This document shows, piece by piece, positions 9,320 through 17,447 of a stretch of DNA of 64,000 bases. Every line of letters begins with the position of its first letter. The first letter of the stretch is position 1. This stretch comes from Rubrobacter calidifluminis (lineage in GTDB: Bacteria; Actinomycetota; Rubrobacteria; Rubrobacterales; Rubrobacteraceae). The position numbers were made by a program, and so were the translations under genes. The notes beneath the pieces were generated by a model. It worked only from the letters and a program-made list of their open reading frames with translations. It was not told where the DNA came from and did no database searches. The stretch covers positions 79,890-143,889 of the forward strand of contig NZ_JAQKGV010000009.1 in NCBI RefSeq assembly GCF_028617075.1, given 5' to 3'.

Positions 9320-10150
9320 GTGGCTGAGTCGGCCACCGCGCACAGATCTGAGGAGAGCCTCATGCTCGGCGGGATGGCACGCTGGGATGGGATCGATTTT
9401 TTCGGGGCGCGTTATATGAGCACGGCCTACCGCAAGCGAAGCGGCGAGATCTTCGTCCGCGTGGACCCGGTGAGCGTCTGGAGGCCCGAGAACCTCACGG
9501 TGAGGCGTATCTCGGGCTGGCCGATAATCCGTTCTTTTTTCTTCTGGGGACAGCTCCTGGTGCAGGTGGGCGGTTCGGTGTGGACCCTCGCCTACTTCGT
9601 CGGTTCGATCGCCGCGCTGTGGCTTATTGTACGCGTGCTGGAGCTGGGCAGCGGCCTGGGGTCTCTCGGTGGGTTTCTGGGCTTCCTCGCTGATTTCCCG
9701 ATGCTGCCGCTCTTGGTGCTGTTCTTCGCGGCGATGAAGCTCACCGCCACGGGCCGCTACCACGGCGCCGAGCACAAGGCCGTCGCCGCCTACGAGAAGT
9801 ACGGCGAGGTGACCATGGAGAAGGCCCGGGCGAGCAGCCGCATCCACCCCCGGTGCGGCACGAACATCCTCATCTACATCGTGATAGCTGCCGCGCTCGA
9901 GCCGATCGTCCCATGGTGGTGGTATTCGATCGCCCAGTTTATCCTCATCTCCGAGCTGTGGTTCACCTTCGGGCGGAGCCGCCCCTCAATAGCAGTTGGC
10001 AACCTTCTGCAGCGCTACTTCACCACCTCGGAGCCCACCAGCCGGGAGCTGGAGGTCGCCGTCGCCTCGATAAACCGCCTGCTTGAGGCTGAGGGCGGAG
10101 ATCCCTCGGTGGAGATAGGCACCCGCGTGAGGATACCGGCCCGCTACTGA
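9320..10150 (+). CDS. DUF1385 family membrane protein (YqhQ-like)
   Basis: 276 residues. DUF1385 hallmarks: MLGGMARWDGIDFFGARYMS near the start, a central GRYHGAEHKAVAAYE motif, RIHPRCGTNIL and PSIAVGNLLQRY. About four transmembrane helices lie between residues 70 and 220. Function is unknown; the AEHK motif is invariant in the family, suggesting a catalytic or metal site. In Bacillus the homologue yqhQ also lies in the region of accBC, so the neighbourhood here is conserved. GTG start at 9320 with AAAGGAG 6 bases upstream. Confidence 0.88.
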   Translation: MAESATAHRSEESLMLGGMARWDGIDFFGARYMSTAYRKRSGEIFVRVDPVSVWRPENLTVRRISGWPIIRSFFFWGQLLVQVGGSVWTLAYFVGSIAALWLIVRVLELGSGLGSLGGFLGFLADFPMLPLLVLFFAAMKLTATGRYHGAEHKAVAAYEKYGEVTMEKARASSRIHPRCGTNILIYIVIAAALEPIVPWWWYSIAQFILISELWFTFGRSRPSIAVGNLLQRYFTTSEPTSRELEVAVASINRLLEAEGGDPSVEIGTRVRIPARY

Positions 10151-10198
10151 GCCTGCAGAGGACGCCGTTGCCGAATCGTTGCGGGGGCGCACGGATTC

Positions 10199-10227
10199 TT
10201 AGCGGTTATGAAACCTTTTCGTAAAAT
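10199..10227 (+). promoter_or_regulatory. Candidate promoter of the peptidoglycan-binding protein gene
   Basis: TTAGCG (10199-10204), a 17-base spacer, then TAAAAT (10222-10227). The -10 box is good and the -35 box poor. A start near 10234 would leave an untranslated leader of about 68 bases before the GTG at 10302. No known riboswitch was recognised in that leader. Confidence 0.35.
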
Positions 10228-10301
10228 CACCTCCTGCACAATCAGGGTGTCCGAGACCGGCGGGCGATTAATGGTGTCGGAGGGGGGGAGAGGAGAGAGG
10301 A

Positions 10302-10817
10302 GTGAGAAGGTTGCTGGTCCTGGCGTCCCTCGCCGCCCTGGCGGTGCTGCTGGCCGCCGTTCCCGCCCAGGCCAGGATGCGACCCCAGGTGGGGTGCGCC
10401 CCGACGGGCTGCTGGCCGGTTTATTCTTACGGGGATCAGGACACCGACGTGTACGCGATACAGTACTTCCTGCGAGACCGCGGCTTTGCGAGCTTCACGC
10501 CGACCGGCTACTACGGTGCGCTGACCACACAGGCAGTGGAGAGATTCCAGAAGGCCGGGAGCATCCCGGTGAGCGGGGTGGTCGGCGCGAAGACCTGGCC
10601 TGAGCTGGTGGTGCCGGTCAGGTACGGGCAGACCAACGACGCTGTGAGGGCACTGCAGACCGAACTGCAGCAGCAGTACGGCTACAACATACCCGTCACG
10701 GGGTATTACGGTAACATCACCAGATCCGATGTGATGAACTTCCAGAAGACCCACGGGTTGCGCGTCACGGGCAGCGCGAACCGCGCCACCTGGCACGTTT
10801 TGATCAGCGCCCGCTGA
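10302..10817 (+). CDS. Secreted protein with two peptidoglycan-binding (PG_binding_1) repeats
   Basis: 171 residues. Signal peptide at 1-25 (MRRLLVLASLAALAVLLAA, cleavage after AQA). Two tandem PG_binding_1 domains: about 40-100 (DTDVYAIQYFLRDRGF then TGYYGALTTQAVERFQ) and about 105-170 (NDAVRALQTELQQQ then GYYGNITRSDVMNFQ). There is no catalytic domain, so it is a wall-binding protein or subunit rather than a hydrolase by itself. GTG start at 10302 preceded by a purine-rich GGGGAGAGGAGAG run. Monocistronic, closed by a strong hairpin. Confidence 0.87.
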   Translation: MRRLLVLASLAALAVLLAAVPAQARMRPQVGCAPTGCWPVYSYGDQDTDVYAIQYFLRDRGFASFTPTGYYGALTTQAVERFQKAGSIPVSGVVGAKTWPELVVPVRYGQTNDAVRALQTELQQQYGYNIPVTGYYGNITRSDVMNFQKTHGLRVTGSANRATWHVLISAR

Positions 10818-10849
10818 TCTTTCCGGGACGACGGCCCGCCGGTGGACCT

Positions 10850-10878
10850 GGGGCGGGGCCCTCTGAGGGCCCCGCCCC
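10850..10878. terminator. Bidirectional hairpin terminator between convergent genes
   Basis: GGGGCGGGGCCC (10850-10861) pairs with GGGCCCCGCCCC (10867-10878), a perfect 12-bp stem with a five-base TCTGA loop. It lies between the convergent peptidoglycan-binding and SDR genes. No U tract follows, so it works by stem strength or as a shared bidirectional element. Confidence 0.75.
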
Positions 10879-10894
10879 TACTGTCCCCGGGCGG

Positions 10895-11641
10895 CTAGTT
10901 CGCCTGACGGGTCGGGCGGATCAAGACCTCGTTCACGCTCACCCGGGGCGGCTGGGTCGCGGCGTAGGCTATGGCTGCTGCTATGTCCTCCGCCTGCAGG
11001 GGCTCTATGGTACCGAATCTGCGGCGTTGCTCGGCCAGCGCATCCTCGTCTGTTATATGGCTCGCGAGCTCGGTCTCCACGGCGCCCGGCTCTATCACCG
11101 TGATGCGGATGTCATCCTCCAGGAGCTCCTGCCGCAGGCCTTCGGAGATGGCGTTCACAGCCCACTTGGTGCCGGAGTAGATCGCGCCCGTCGGGCGCAC
11201 CTTGCGCCCGGCGACGCTGGAGATGTTTATGATGTGCCCCGAGCCCTGCTCTTTCATTATCGGGAGGGCGGCGTTCGTGGCGTAGAGCAACCCCATCACG
11301 TTCACCTCGAACATCTGGCGCCACTGATCGGTGAGGCCCTTGTCCACGCGGGAGAGGAGCATCACCCCGGCGTTGTTGACGAGGATGTCGACCCTTCCGA
11401 ACTCCTCCTTCGCGCGCAGGATCATCCTTTGCGTCTGCTCCTCGTCGGTGACGTCGCAGGGAACGGCGATCGCTCTTCCTCCCGCCTCCTCTATCCGCCC
11501 GATCAGGGAGGAGAGCCGCTCCTTGCGGCGGGCGGCGGCGACGACGGCCGCCCCCTCGCGCGAGAGCGCCTCGGCGGTCGCCTCTCCTATGCCGCTGGAT
11601 GCTCCGGTCACCACGGCCACCTTTCCCTCAAGACGGGACAT
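10895..11641 (-). CDS. Short-chain dehydrogenase/reductase
   Basis: 248 residues, classical SDR. Cofactor loop TGASSGIG (13-20) with a downstream AARRKER segment that suggests NADP(H), NNAGV (about 88-92), catalytic Ser in NISSVAG (about 143) and YSGTK (Tyr/Lys about 156 and 160), then PGAVETEL. It is closest in feel to the YdfG/clavaldehyde-dehydrogenase type (serine or small hydroxy-acid and aldehyde reductases); the substrate is not deducible. It is 21 bases downstream of the ATP-grasp gene on the same strand, so they are probably cotranscribed. Confidence 0.9.
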   Translation of the reverse strand: MSRLEGKVAVVTGASSGIGEATAEALSREGAAVVAAARRKERLSSLIGRIEEAGGRAIAVPCDVTDEEQTQRMILRAKEEFGRVDILVNNAGVMLLSRVDKGLTDQWRQMFEVNVMGLLYATNAALPIMKEQGSGHIINISSVAGRKVRPTGAIYSGTKWAVNAISEGLRQELLEDDIRITVIEPGAVETELASHITDEDALAEQRRRFGTIEPLQAEDIAAAIAYAATQPPRVSVNEVLIRPTRQAN

Positions 11642-11662
11642 ATACGGGCTCCTTTCCCTCCT

Positions 11663-13054
11663 TCAGCGTTCCAGTACCCAGGTATCCTTCATCCTGCCGC
11701 CGCTGGAGATGTTGACCACGTGTCTGCCCGGCGCAGCCACGCGGGTGAGCGAGCCCGGGACCACCTCGACGGTCTCCGGGTCGGGTGCGAGTGCGATGAC
11801 TCGATAGTCGGCGTAGGAGTCGCGCAGCAGGATTCCCTCTCCATCGGTCTCGCAGACGAGGTGGGTGGAGAAGTCTATGACCTCCTGGGCGATGTACTCG
11901 ACCGGGTTCGCCTCGACCTTCCGGCGGAAGTTCTCCACCTTCTCCCTGCTCTCCTCCGGTCCGATCATGACCTCCTTGCCGCCGTAGCCGCCGCGGCTTT
12001 TGATGACGAGCTCGCCGAAGCGTTCCATCACGTATCGGTAGTCCGCCTCGACGGCGAGCGAGAGGGTCGGAGGGTTGTCGATCAGGGGCTCCTCGCCCAG
12101 GTAGTGCCGGACCATCTCCGGCACGAAGACGTAGACTCCCTTGTCGTCTATGATCTCGGAGTTCGGTGCGAAGAGGACGTGCACCCTACCCTGCAGGTGG
12201 CACTCGAGCAGCCCCGGAACCTCCGCGTAGAGTCTGTCCTCGTCCACCCGCTCGTAGACGACGTCTATCCTGCGGCCGGAGGAGCGGTGCACCAGGTAGC
12301 CCTCTCCATCCAACACGAGGTCTTTCGGTTCGGCGAGGATGGCGCCCATCTCGCTGGCGTAGATGTGGTGGTCGAGGTAGAACTGGTCGGCGGGACCTCC
12401 CGAGACGACCGCGAGCGTCGCCTCGTCGCCTTTCCGGGAGGCCGCGCGCAGGGAATGTCCGAGTCGCTCGAGACATCCGTCGAGCGGCCTCACCCCGAGC
12501 TCGCTGTAAGACTCTGGGAAGACCACCCCGGAGGTCATCCTGCGCCGGCGGGTCATCGGGGCGAGACCGACGGGCATCTTGGCGTTCTCCTCTATGACGA
12601 AGAACTCCGGGTCTTCGGGGTCTCCCGTCGCCACTATGTCGAAGGCGATCTGACGCACCGGCACCGGGCCGAAGCGGTTCGGGGTGGAGACATCGTAGAG
12701 GGTGCTCGTCTTCAGCACCTCCTCGGGAACGACCTCCTCTCTTCCCTGCTCGAGGCGCCTGAGGAATTCGTTTATCGCCCGGAGGCGCTGGGTCAGGCCT
12801 CGTTCGAGCTTCTCCCAGTTTCCGGACGTGACGACCCGGGGGATCCACTCGGTCGGGTGCGTCTTGTCCTCTCCGGTGAGGCCGAACGAGCGCTGCTCCG
12901 CGAGCAGGAGTTCGTGCGCCCGGCGTCGGCGTTCTTCCCAGCCCGCAGCCCCCATCTTCTCCAGCTCGTCGAGCACGGGGCGGTAGATCGGTCTCGGGGT
13001 ACCGTCGGGCAGGAAGACCTCGTTGGGACCGGCCAGAGAGCGTACGAATCTCAC
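11663..13054 (-). CDS. Circularly permuted ATP-grasp type 2 protein
   Basis: 463 residues. Matches the circularly permuted ATP-grasp family (DUF404/DUF407): N-terminal VFLPDGTPRPIYRPVLDELE, FFVIEENAKMPVGLAPM, the Asn-containing VHVLFAPNSEIIDDKGVYVFVPEM, and the late ATP-binding VIKSRGGYGGKEVMIGP. Relatives build peptide-like amide bonds. Usually such a gene sits beside an alpha-E domain protein and a transglutaminase-like protease; none is adjacent here, only an SDR downstream. GTG start at 13054. Product unknown. Confidence 0.85.
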   Translation of the reverse strand: MRFVRSLAGPNEVFLPDGTPRPIYRPVLDELEKMGAAGWEERRRRAHELLLAEQRSFGLTGEDKTHPTEWIPRVVTSGNWEKLERGLTQRLRAINEFLRRLEQGREEVVPEEVLKTSTLYDVSTPNRFGPVPVRQIAFDIVATGDPEDPEFFVIEENAKMPVGLAPMTRRRRMTSGVVFPESYSELGVRPLDGCLERLGHSLRAASRKGDEATLAVVSGGPADQFYLDHHIYASEMGAILAEPKDLVLDGEGYLVHRSSGRRIDVVYERVDEDRLYAEVPGLLECHLQGRVHVLFAPNSEIIDDKGVYVFVPEMVRHYLGEEPLIDNPPTLSLAVEADYRYVMERFGELVIKSRGGYGGKEVMIGPEESREKVENFRRKVEANPVEYIAQEVIDFSTHLVCETDGEGILLRDSYADYRVIALAPDPETVEVVPGSLTRVAAPGRHVVNISSGGRMKDTWVLER

Positions 13055-13098
13055 AGAAGAGGGATTATAGCGGCTTGCTCGCCCGGGCGTACTACGGC

Positions 13099-13130
13099 GA
13101 GAGACCGGGGGGGATCCCCCCCGGTCTCTC
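13099..13130 (-). terminator. Perfect palindromic terminator after the sedolisin gene
   Basis: A 15-bp arm GAGAGACCGGGGGGG (13099-13113) is repeated as its exact reverse complement at 13116-13130 with only AT between. It lies 22 bases beyond the sedolisin stop (read on the minus strand) and 45 bases upstream of the ATP-grasp start, so it should end the protease transcript. Confidence 0.75.
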
Positions 13131-13152
13131 GGGATGGGCCGTCCTGCCGGGC

Positions 13153-15078
13153 TCAGCCGGCCCCGGCGGTGAAGTAGACCCTGTCCGGGGATCCCACGCC
13201 GGTCACATCGTCCCAGCCCTTCTTCGTCTTGAGGCTCGAGTCGTCGTCGAAGGTCCGGACGCTGTAGACGATGCCGCCCTGCGCATCCACGCCGTTGGCG
13301 TAGTCCGGCCGGACGTTTGCAGCACCGTCGTGGGCCGGGGTTACATCACGAAACGCCTTGCTGTTGGACCGGGCGAGGTCGTAGATCCTGGGGTTCGCGA
13401 AGCCGAGCCTGCCGCCCTGGGCCTGGCTGGCGAGTGCCTCCATCCCGGCCATGAGCGGCGAGGCGAGGCTGGTCCCGCCTATGCGGTACTCATCGTAGTA
13501 GACCCCGTCCGGGAACTTCTGGGTCTCGCCCACGAGCATGCCCGTCGTGGGGTCGGCGTCCAGCGCCACGTCCGGCACCGCCCGGCCGGCCGGGGATCCC
13601 GCGGGCACCACGCCCTGCTGGTAGTCCGGTCGGTTGAACAGCGAGCTGAACCCGCCGCCCGCTCCGTAGATGAACCCCTGGGGGACCCAGGATTTTCCGG
13701 AGTCGGAGAGGACGTACTTGTCCGTCCCCCAGCCGGCCTCCCAGCGGTAGTTGTTGCCGGCCCCGACGGCGAGCGAGGTGCCCCCGACGGCGGTCACGTA
13801 CGGGTCGGAGGCCGGGTAGTCGGTCTGCAGCAGGCCGCTGGCCGCCACGTCGTCCCCATCGTCACCGGAGGAGAAGAAGAAACCTATCCCCTGGGCGGCC
13901 GCCTGCTCGAAGATGGTCTCGTAGGCGCGTATCGCGCCGGAGGTCTCGTTGGAGGAGAAATCGCCCCAGGAGTTCGACACGATGGAGGCCTTGTTGTCAT
14001 CTACCACCCGGGCCAGCGTGTCAAGGAAGTCGGTGTCGGTGCAGCTCCTGGAGGCGTAGTAGAGCACCTTCGACCCCGTGGCCATCCCATGCACCGCCTC
14101 CACGTCGAGGGTCTCCTCCCCGTACCACCCGGAAGGATCGCACAGCTTCTGGTTGCGGAAACCCTGCCCGGGGAGAACCTGCCTGAACTGCCCCTGCGAG
14201 AACCGGCCGTCCCCGTGTCTCGTCGCGTAGCGGTTCGCATCCTGCAGGATCGTCGGCGCGGCGTAGGCGTCGGTGATGGCTACGGTCGCGCCCGCTCCGG
14301 TGAGCCCGCTGGCCGTCACTCCGTAGGCCCCGCGCAGCTGGGAGGGGACGTAGCCGCAGACTGCGTACGGCCGGTAGCTGCCCTCGAACTTCGGTAGCGG
14401 GCTCTTGTAGTCGGCCTGGTAACGCGCCGTGAGCTGACCGTAGTAGAGCGAGCACGGACGGGCGTTGCGGAAGCCCGCCGGCGGCTGTGCCCGGCCGCTC
14501 TGCAGCGGTTTTACGGTGTGCGGCGGGGACTGCAGCCCGACCACGCCGAGGACCTTCTCCGAGAGCCCCGCAGGTACGGAGAGGTTGCCCGCCGGGGCGA
14601 GCACCGTGCGCCCGCCGCGGCGGAAGAGCCCCATCCTCACGCCGAAAGCCCTCTCGGCCTGCGCCACGGTGCCGCGCACCGCCACATAGCGGTTGCCCGC
14701 GCCGACCCCGCTGACACGCAGCCCGGCTCCAGAGAGCCAGCGACGGACCACCCGCACGTCGGACGCCGTCGGCGCGAAACGGGCCCGGTACTGGGCAGGG
14801 GTTATGAAGTGCCGGTAGCTGCCGCTCGTGGGATTCGAGACCGCACGTACCAGCGCGTCGAGGTCCGCCTTGTGACGCGGCCGCAGGTAGACCCGGGCAC
14901 TCACGTGGCGGGATGTCGGGGCGGGGCGCGCCGCAGATGGCTTGGCCCAAGCGGGCGAGCTTCCGCCCAGCGTTACCCGATCTCTGTTCTGGGCCAGGGC
15001 CTGACCCGCCAGCACCATGCCGGCCAGCACGAAGGCGAGGGCGGTGGCCAGAAGGCCCCGCCTCCCGTAGTTTCTCAT
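13153..15078 (-). CDS. Secreted sedolisin/kumamolisin-type serine-carboxyl peptidase (S53)
   Basis: 641 residues. Signal peptide at about 1-30 (RRGLLATALAFVLAGMVLAG, ending AQA). Pro-kumamolisin activation domain at about 50-200 (VYLRPRHKADLDALVRA then RHFITPAQYRARFAP). The catalytic domain follows with the S53 triad: Glu and Asp in YGEETLDVEAVHGMA, the oxyanion Asp in FFSSGDDGDD and nucleophilic Ser in GGTSLASPLMAGMEA, plus a C-terminal Ca-site region (DVTPAHDGAANV, DDVTGVGSPD). S53 enzymes are acid-active, often thermostable, self-processing endopeptidases. The ATG at 15078 is chosen because it starts the signal peptide and has AAGGAG upstream; the open frame extends much further. Preceded by a structured leader. 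Confidence 0.93.
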   Translation of the reverse strand: MRNYGRRGLLATALAFVLAGMVLAGQALAQNRDRVTLGGSSPAWAKPSAARPAPTSRHVSARVYLRPRHKADLDALVRAVSNPTSGSYRHFITPAQYRARFAPTASDVRVVRRWLSGAGLRVSGVGAGNRYVAVRGTVAQAERAFGVRMGLFRRGGRTVLAPAGNLSVPAGLSEKVLGVVGLQSPPHTVKPLQSGRAQPPAGFRNARPCSLYYGQLTARYQADYKSPLPKFEGSYRPYAVCGYVPSQLRGAYGVTASGLTGAGATVAITDAYAAPTILQDANRYATRHGDGRFSQGQFRQVLPGQGFRNQKLCDPSGWYGEETLDVEAVHGMATGSKVLYYASRSCTDTDFLDTLARVVDDNKASIVSNSWGDFSSNETSGAIRAYETIFEQAAAQGIGFFFSSGDDGDDVAASGLLQTDYPASDPYVTAVGGTSLAVGAGNNYRWEAGWGTDKYVLSDSGKSWVPQGFIYGAGGGFSSLFNRPDYQQGVVPAGSPAGRAVPDVALDADPTTGMLVGETQKFPDGVYYDEYRIGGTSLASPLMAGMEALASQAQGGRLGFANPRIYDLARSNSKAFRDVTPAHDGAANVRPDYANGVDAQGGIVYSVRTFDDDSSLKTKKGWDDVTGVGSPDRVYFTAGAG

Positions 15079-15121
15079 CGCATTGTTCTCCTTTCCCTCA
15101 AAAGGACGCATGCCTTTCCCC

Positions 15122-15180
15122 GATGATGGATGCAAGAGGACGGCCCTGCCCGCTACTCTCCGAGTGAGGCACCCATCATC
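15122..15180 (-). promoter_or_regulatory. Structured 5' leader of the sedolisin gene
   Basis: On the minus strand the transcript would begin around 15183-15180 and read straight into GATGATGG, which pairs with CCATCATC at its far end (15122-15129 with 15173-15180), with TGC/GCA extending the stem after one mismatch. The loop is about 35 bases and can fold further (CTC/GAG and GGGC/GCCC pairs). It lies 45 to 100 bases ahead of the start codon. No known riboswitch class was recognised. Confidence 0.45.
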
Positions 15181-15189
15181 CAGCCGGGC

Positions 15190-15195
15190 ATTATA
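15190..15195 (-). promoter_or_regulatory. -10 box of the sedolisin promoter
   Basis: Read on the minus strand this is a perfect TATAAT. No good -35 box stands 17 bases upstream (AGGCAC), suggesting an activator or an alternative sigma factor. Start expected about 15183, giving an untranslated leader of about 105 bases. Confidence 0.55.
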
Positions 15196-15278
15196 CAGGC
15201 CGCCGCACCCCCGTGCCTTTCTCTGGTTTTCGTGGCCGCTGGTCGCTTTCGGGGGTGTGGTTCGATCGCCGGGGCCGG

Positions 15279-15284
15279 TATACT
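15279..15284 (+). promoter_or_regulatory. -10 box for a leaderless transcript of the DnaD-like gene
   Basis: TATACT ends 8 bases before the GTG at 15293, and no ribosome-binding sequence lies between them. Transcription would begin at about the G of GTG. Divergent from the sedolisin promoter about 85 bases away. Confidence 0.5.
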
Positions 15285-15292
15285 GAACGGGC

Positions 15293-15976
15293 GTGGAGAG
15301 GATCCGGCTCACACCACCGGGAGAGAAGGGGGCCCGCGGAGAGCGTGCCCGGCTCTACGTGCGCTGGATGCCCCACCTGGGGGCCGAGGCGGTCGCTCTC
15401 TACGAGCTCCTGCGCATCCTGCCGGAGGTAGGTATGGATGAGCTGGATATCGAAGAACTCGCGGAACTCCTCGGCACGACGCCCCAGAAGGTGCAACGGG
15501 CGCTCGGGAGGCTCGTAAAGGCGGGTTTCGTGACGGAACGTGACGGATGGCTGGAGGTGGCAGAACATCCCCCCTCCAGCCGCCCCGAGCCGGATGCGGG
15601 GGATGGTGTAGAGGTCGTGCGCGCGGAGCCGGAGGGGATAACGCCGGACGACTACTTCCGGTACATGGGCACCCTGCCCGCCCCGCACATCCTGGAGTTC
15701 CTCAACGGCTACTGCGAGCGGGACGGAATCGAGCCGGACGCTGTGCGCGAGGCGCTCAGGATCGCCAGCGAGCGGGACGCCCGCCGCGTCGGCTATGTGA
15801 GAAGCATCCTGGAGCGGTGGGTCGAGCGTGGGGTGAAGACCCTTGAAGACGTCAGGCGCTTCGAGCAGGACCGCAGGCTCAGGCTCGTCGGAGAGGGGGT
15901 GAGCGGTGGAGCGGATCGACAGGCTGCTGCCCGACGCCGGGAGGGCTATGAGTGGCTCTTCGGCGAGGAAGAATAG
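15293..15976 (+). CDS. DnaD-like winged-helix replication protein
   Basis: 227 residues. N-terminal winged-helix region (about 20-85: a helix pair, then IEELAELLGTTPQKVQRALGRLVKAGFV and a short wing), a Glu/Pro linker, and a helical C-terminal domain (about 115-200) ending in a DnaD/DnaB2-like region with RVGYVRSILERWVERGVKTLEDV, equivalent to the YxxxIL-W motif of DnaD domains. DnaD-type proteins prime helicase loading at origins or stalled forks. The next gene is a DnaI/DnaC-like loader overlapping its 3' end by 71 bases, strongly supporting that role. GTG start, probably leaderless. Confidence 0.72.
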   Translation: MERIRLTPPGEKGARGERARLYVRWMPHLGAEAVALYELLRILPEVGMDELDIEELAELLGTTPQKVQRALGRLVKAGFVTERDGWLEVAEHPPSSRPEPDAGDGVEVVRAEPEGITPDDYFRYMGTLPAPHILEFLNGYCERDGIEPDAVREALRIASERDARRVGYVRSILERWVERGVKTLEDVRRFEQDRRLRLVGEGVSGGADRQAAARRREGYEWLFGEEE

Positions 15977-16769
15977 GGAGAAGAAGGCCCTCAGGCTCGA
16001 CGACAACGTCTGCCCCCACTGCGGGAGGGAGCTCGAGGTGGAGTGGGTCGAGTTTCCCCCCGCCCTGAAACGCAAGTACGGCAAAGACGGGGAGTGGTAC
16101 TACCATCCCTGCACTCCCGAGTGCGAGGCCAAGAACGAGCGGCGCGAGTGGGAGATGATGCGGCGTGAGGCGCGCATCGAGGCGCTGAAGGAGCGCAGCG
16201 GGCTCTCTAAGCGGATGCGGGGCTACACCTTCGCGAGCTTCAAGCCTTACGTCAGCCCCAGTGCGACGCGGGCGGCGGAGAAGGTGGAGAGCTACCTCAA
16301 GAACTGGGAGGAGAACCGCGAGGCCGGGCGGGGGCTGTACTTCTGCGGTGGGGTTGGGACCGGCAAGACCCATCTGGCGGTGGCGGTGATGAACGAGCTG
16401 ATGGAACGGCGCAGGGTGCCCTCGCTCTTCGTCACGGTCCCGGAGCTGCTCGACAATTTGCGCGGCGCCTACAACGAGCCGGGGCGCAACCTCGACGAAT
16501 GGATGGAATCGGTGAAGAACGCAGAACTTCTCGTGCTCGACGACCTGGGTTCCGAGCGTCCCACCGAGTGGGTACAGGAGCGGATCTTCGTGGTCGTCAA
16601 CCACCGCTACCGGGAGGCCCTGCCGACGATCTTCACCTCCAACATCGGACCCAAGGATCTCGCCGCGCAGCTCGGAGAGAGGACGGCGAGCCGGATCATC
16701 GCGATGTGCGAGTGGATCTCGCTCGAAGGAGAAGACTACAGGGAGCTGGAGGCCCGCAGGAGGCTATGA
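15906..16769 (+). CDS. DnaI/DnaC-like helicase loader ATPase
   Basis: 287 residues. N-terminal zinc-binding region (CPHC at about 37-40, later HPCTPEC) followed by a helical linker and an AAA+ domain with Walker A GGVGTGKTH (about 143-151), Walker B LLVLDDLG (about 209-216) and a sensor-type FTSN. An N-terminal zinc module plus a DnaC/IstB-type AAA+ core is the layout of Bacillus DnaI. It would load the replicative helicase with the preceding DnaD-like protein. GTG at 15906 has GAGAGGGGG upstream; ATG 15948 is an alternative. Its end overlaps the next gene by ATGA. There is no transposase beside it, which argues against an IstB assignment. Confidence 0.85.
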   Translation: MERIDRLLPDAGRAMSGSSARKNREKKALRLDDNVCPHCGRELEVEWVEFPPALKRKYGKDGEWYYHPCTPECEAKNERREWEMMRREARIEALKERSGLSKRMRGYTFASFKPYVSPSATRAAEKVESYLKNWEENREAGRGLYFCGGVGTGKTHLAVAVMNELMERRRVPSLFVTVPELLDNLRGAYNEPGRNLDEWMESVKNAELLVLDDLGSERPTEWVQERIFVVVNHRYREALPTIFTSNIGPKDLAAQLGERTASRIIAMCEWISLEGEDYRELEARRRL

Positions 16770-17401
16770 GGGAAGAGTTCATGATCACGAGGGGCGGCAG
16801 GCAGTACGTGCTGTTTGCCGGGCTTCTGGACGAGGCCCACTCGCTGGGCCTCAAGAGCATCGACACCGAGCTTCTGCAGGTGCCGGACGAGAGCAACGGG
16901 CAGGTGGCGGTGGTCAAGGCCACGGTCGAGATGGAGGACGGGCGCACCTTCAGCGGGCTCGGCGACGCCTCGCCCGAGAACGTCTCGCGCAACATCGCCT
17001 CGCACCTGATCCGGATGGCCGAGACCCGCGCGAAGGCCCGCGCCCTGCGCGACGCGGTGAATGTGGGGGCCACAGCCCTCGAGGAGCTCACCGACGGGGA
17101 CGATGCTCCCCCGGCTCCGGCTCAGCAGGAAGAGCGGCGCCCGCGCCCCTCCAGGGCGCACCTCAGAGACGCCACCGCGGCCCAGCGGTCCCGGGAGAAC
17201 GGGGAACCCCCGGCGCGTGACTCCTCCCAGAAGGCGCGGCCGAGCCAGGTGAACCTGCTCAGGACGCTCGCCGAGGAACTGCGGGGGGAGAACGGGGTGG
17301 CGAGGCTGGAGAGCAGGATCGGCAAGCCCCTGACAGAGCTCACCCGCGCCGAGGCGGACGAATGGATCGACCGGCTCACCCCTCCGGAGGACAGGGGGTA
17401 A
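16766..17401 (+). CDS. Probable single-strand annealing (Rad52-like) recombination protein
   Basis: 211 residues. Core at about 1-110 with FSGLGDASPENV followed by IRMAETRAKARALRDAVN; the AET-A-RALR pattern resembles the core helix of Rad52/Sak-type annealing proteins. A disordered Pro/Arg linker (about 118-155) leads to a C-terminal helical module (about 158-205, SQVNLLRTLAEELRGE then LTRAEADEWIDRL) of the kind that ends phage recombinases of this class. I have not confirmed the family; it may instead be an uncharacterised conserved protein. Overlap with the loader gene (ATGA) and the nearby ssb support a DNA-repair or replication-restart role. Confidence 0.6.
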   Translation: MREEFMITRGGRQYVLFAGLLDEAHSLGLKSIDTELLQVPDESNGQVAVVKATVEMEDGRTFSGLGDASPENVSRNIASHLIRMAETRAKARALRDAVNVGATALEELTDGDDAPPAPAQQEERRPRPSRAHLRDATAAQRSRENGEPPARDSSQKARPSQVNLLRTLAEELRGENGVARLESRIGKPLTELTRAEADEWIDRLTPPEDRG

Positions 17402-17447
17402 AGCCTTCACCTCCTCGCTCCGATAACCATCCTGCAGGACGGATGGT

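Noticed and set aside
11027..13177. 716-codon open frame on the plus strand
   Set aside because: Long antisense shadow of the SDR and ATP-grasp genes, caused by high GC; its product shows no domain while the minus-strand genes have clear motifs.
15906..16769. IstB-type transposition helper
   Set aside because: The AAA+ core could be IstB-like, but there is no IstA transposase or terminal inverted repeat, and the zinc module plus adjacent DnaD-like gene indicate a helicase loader.
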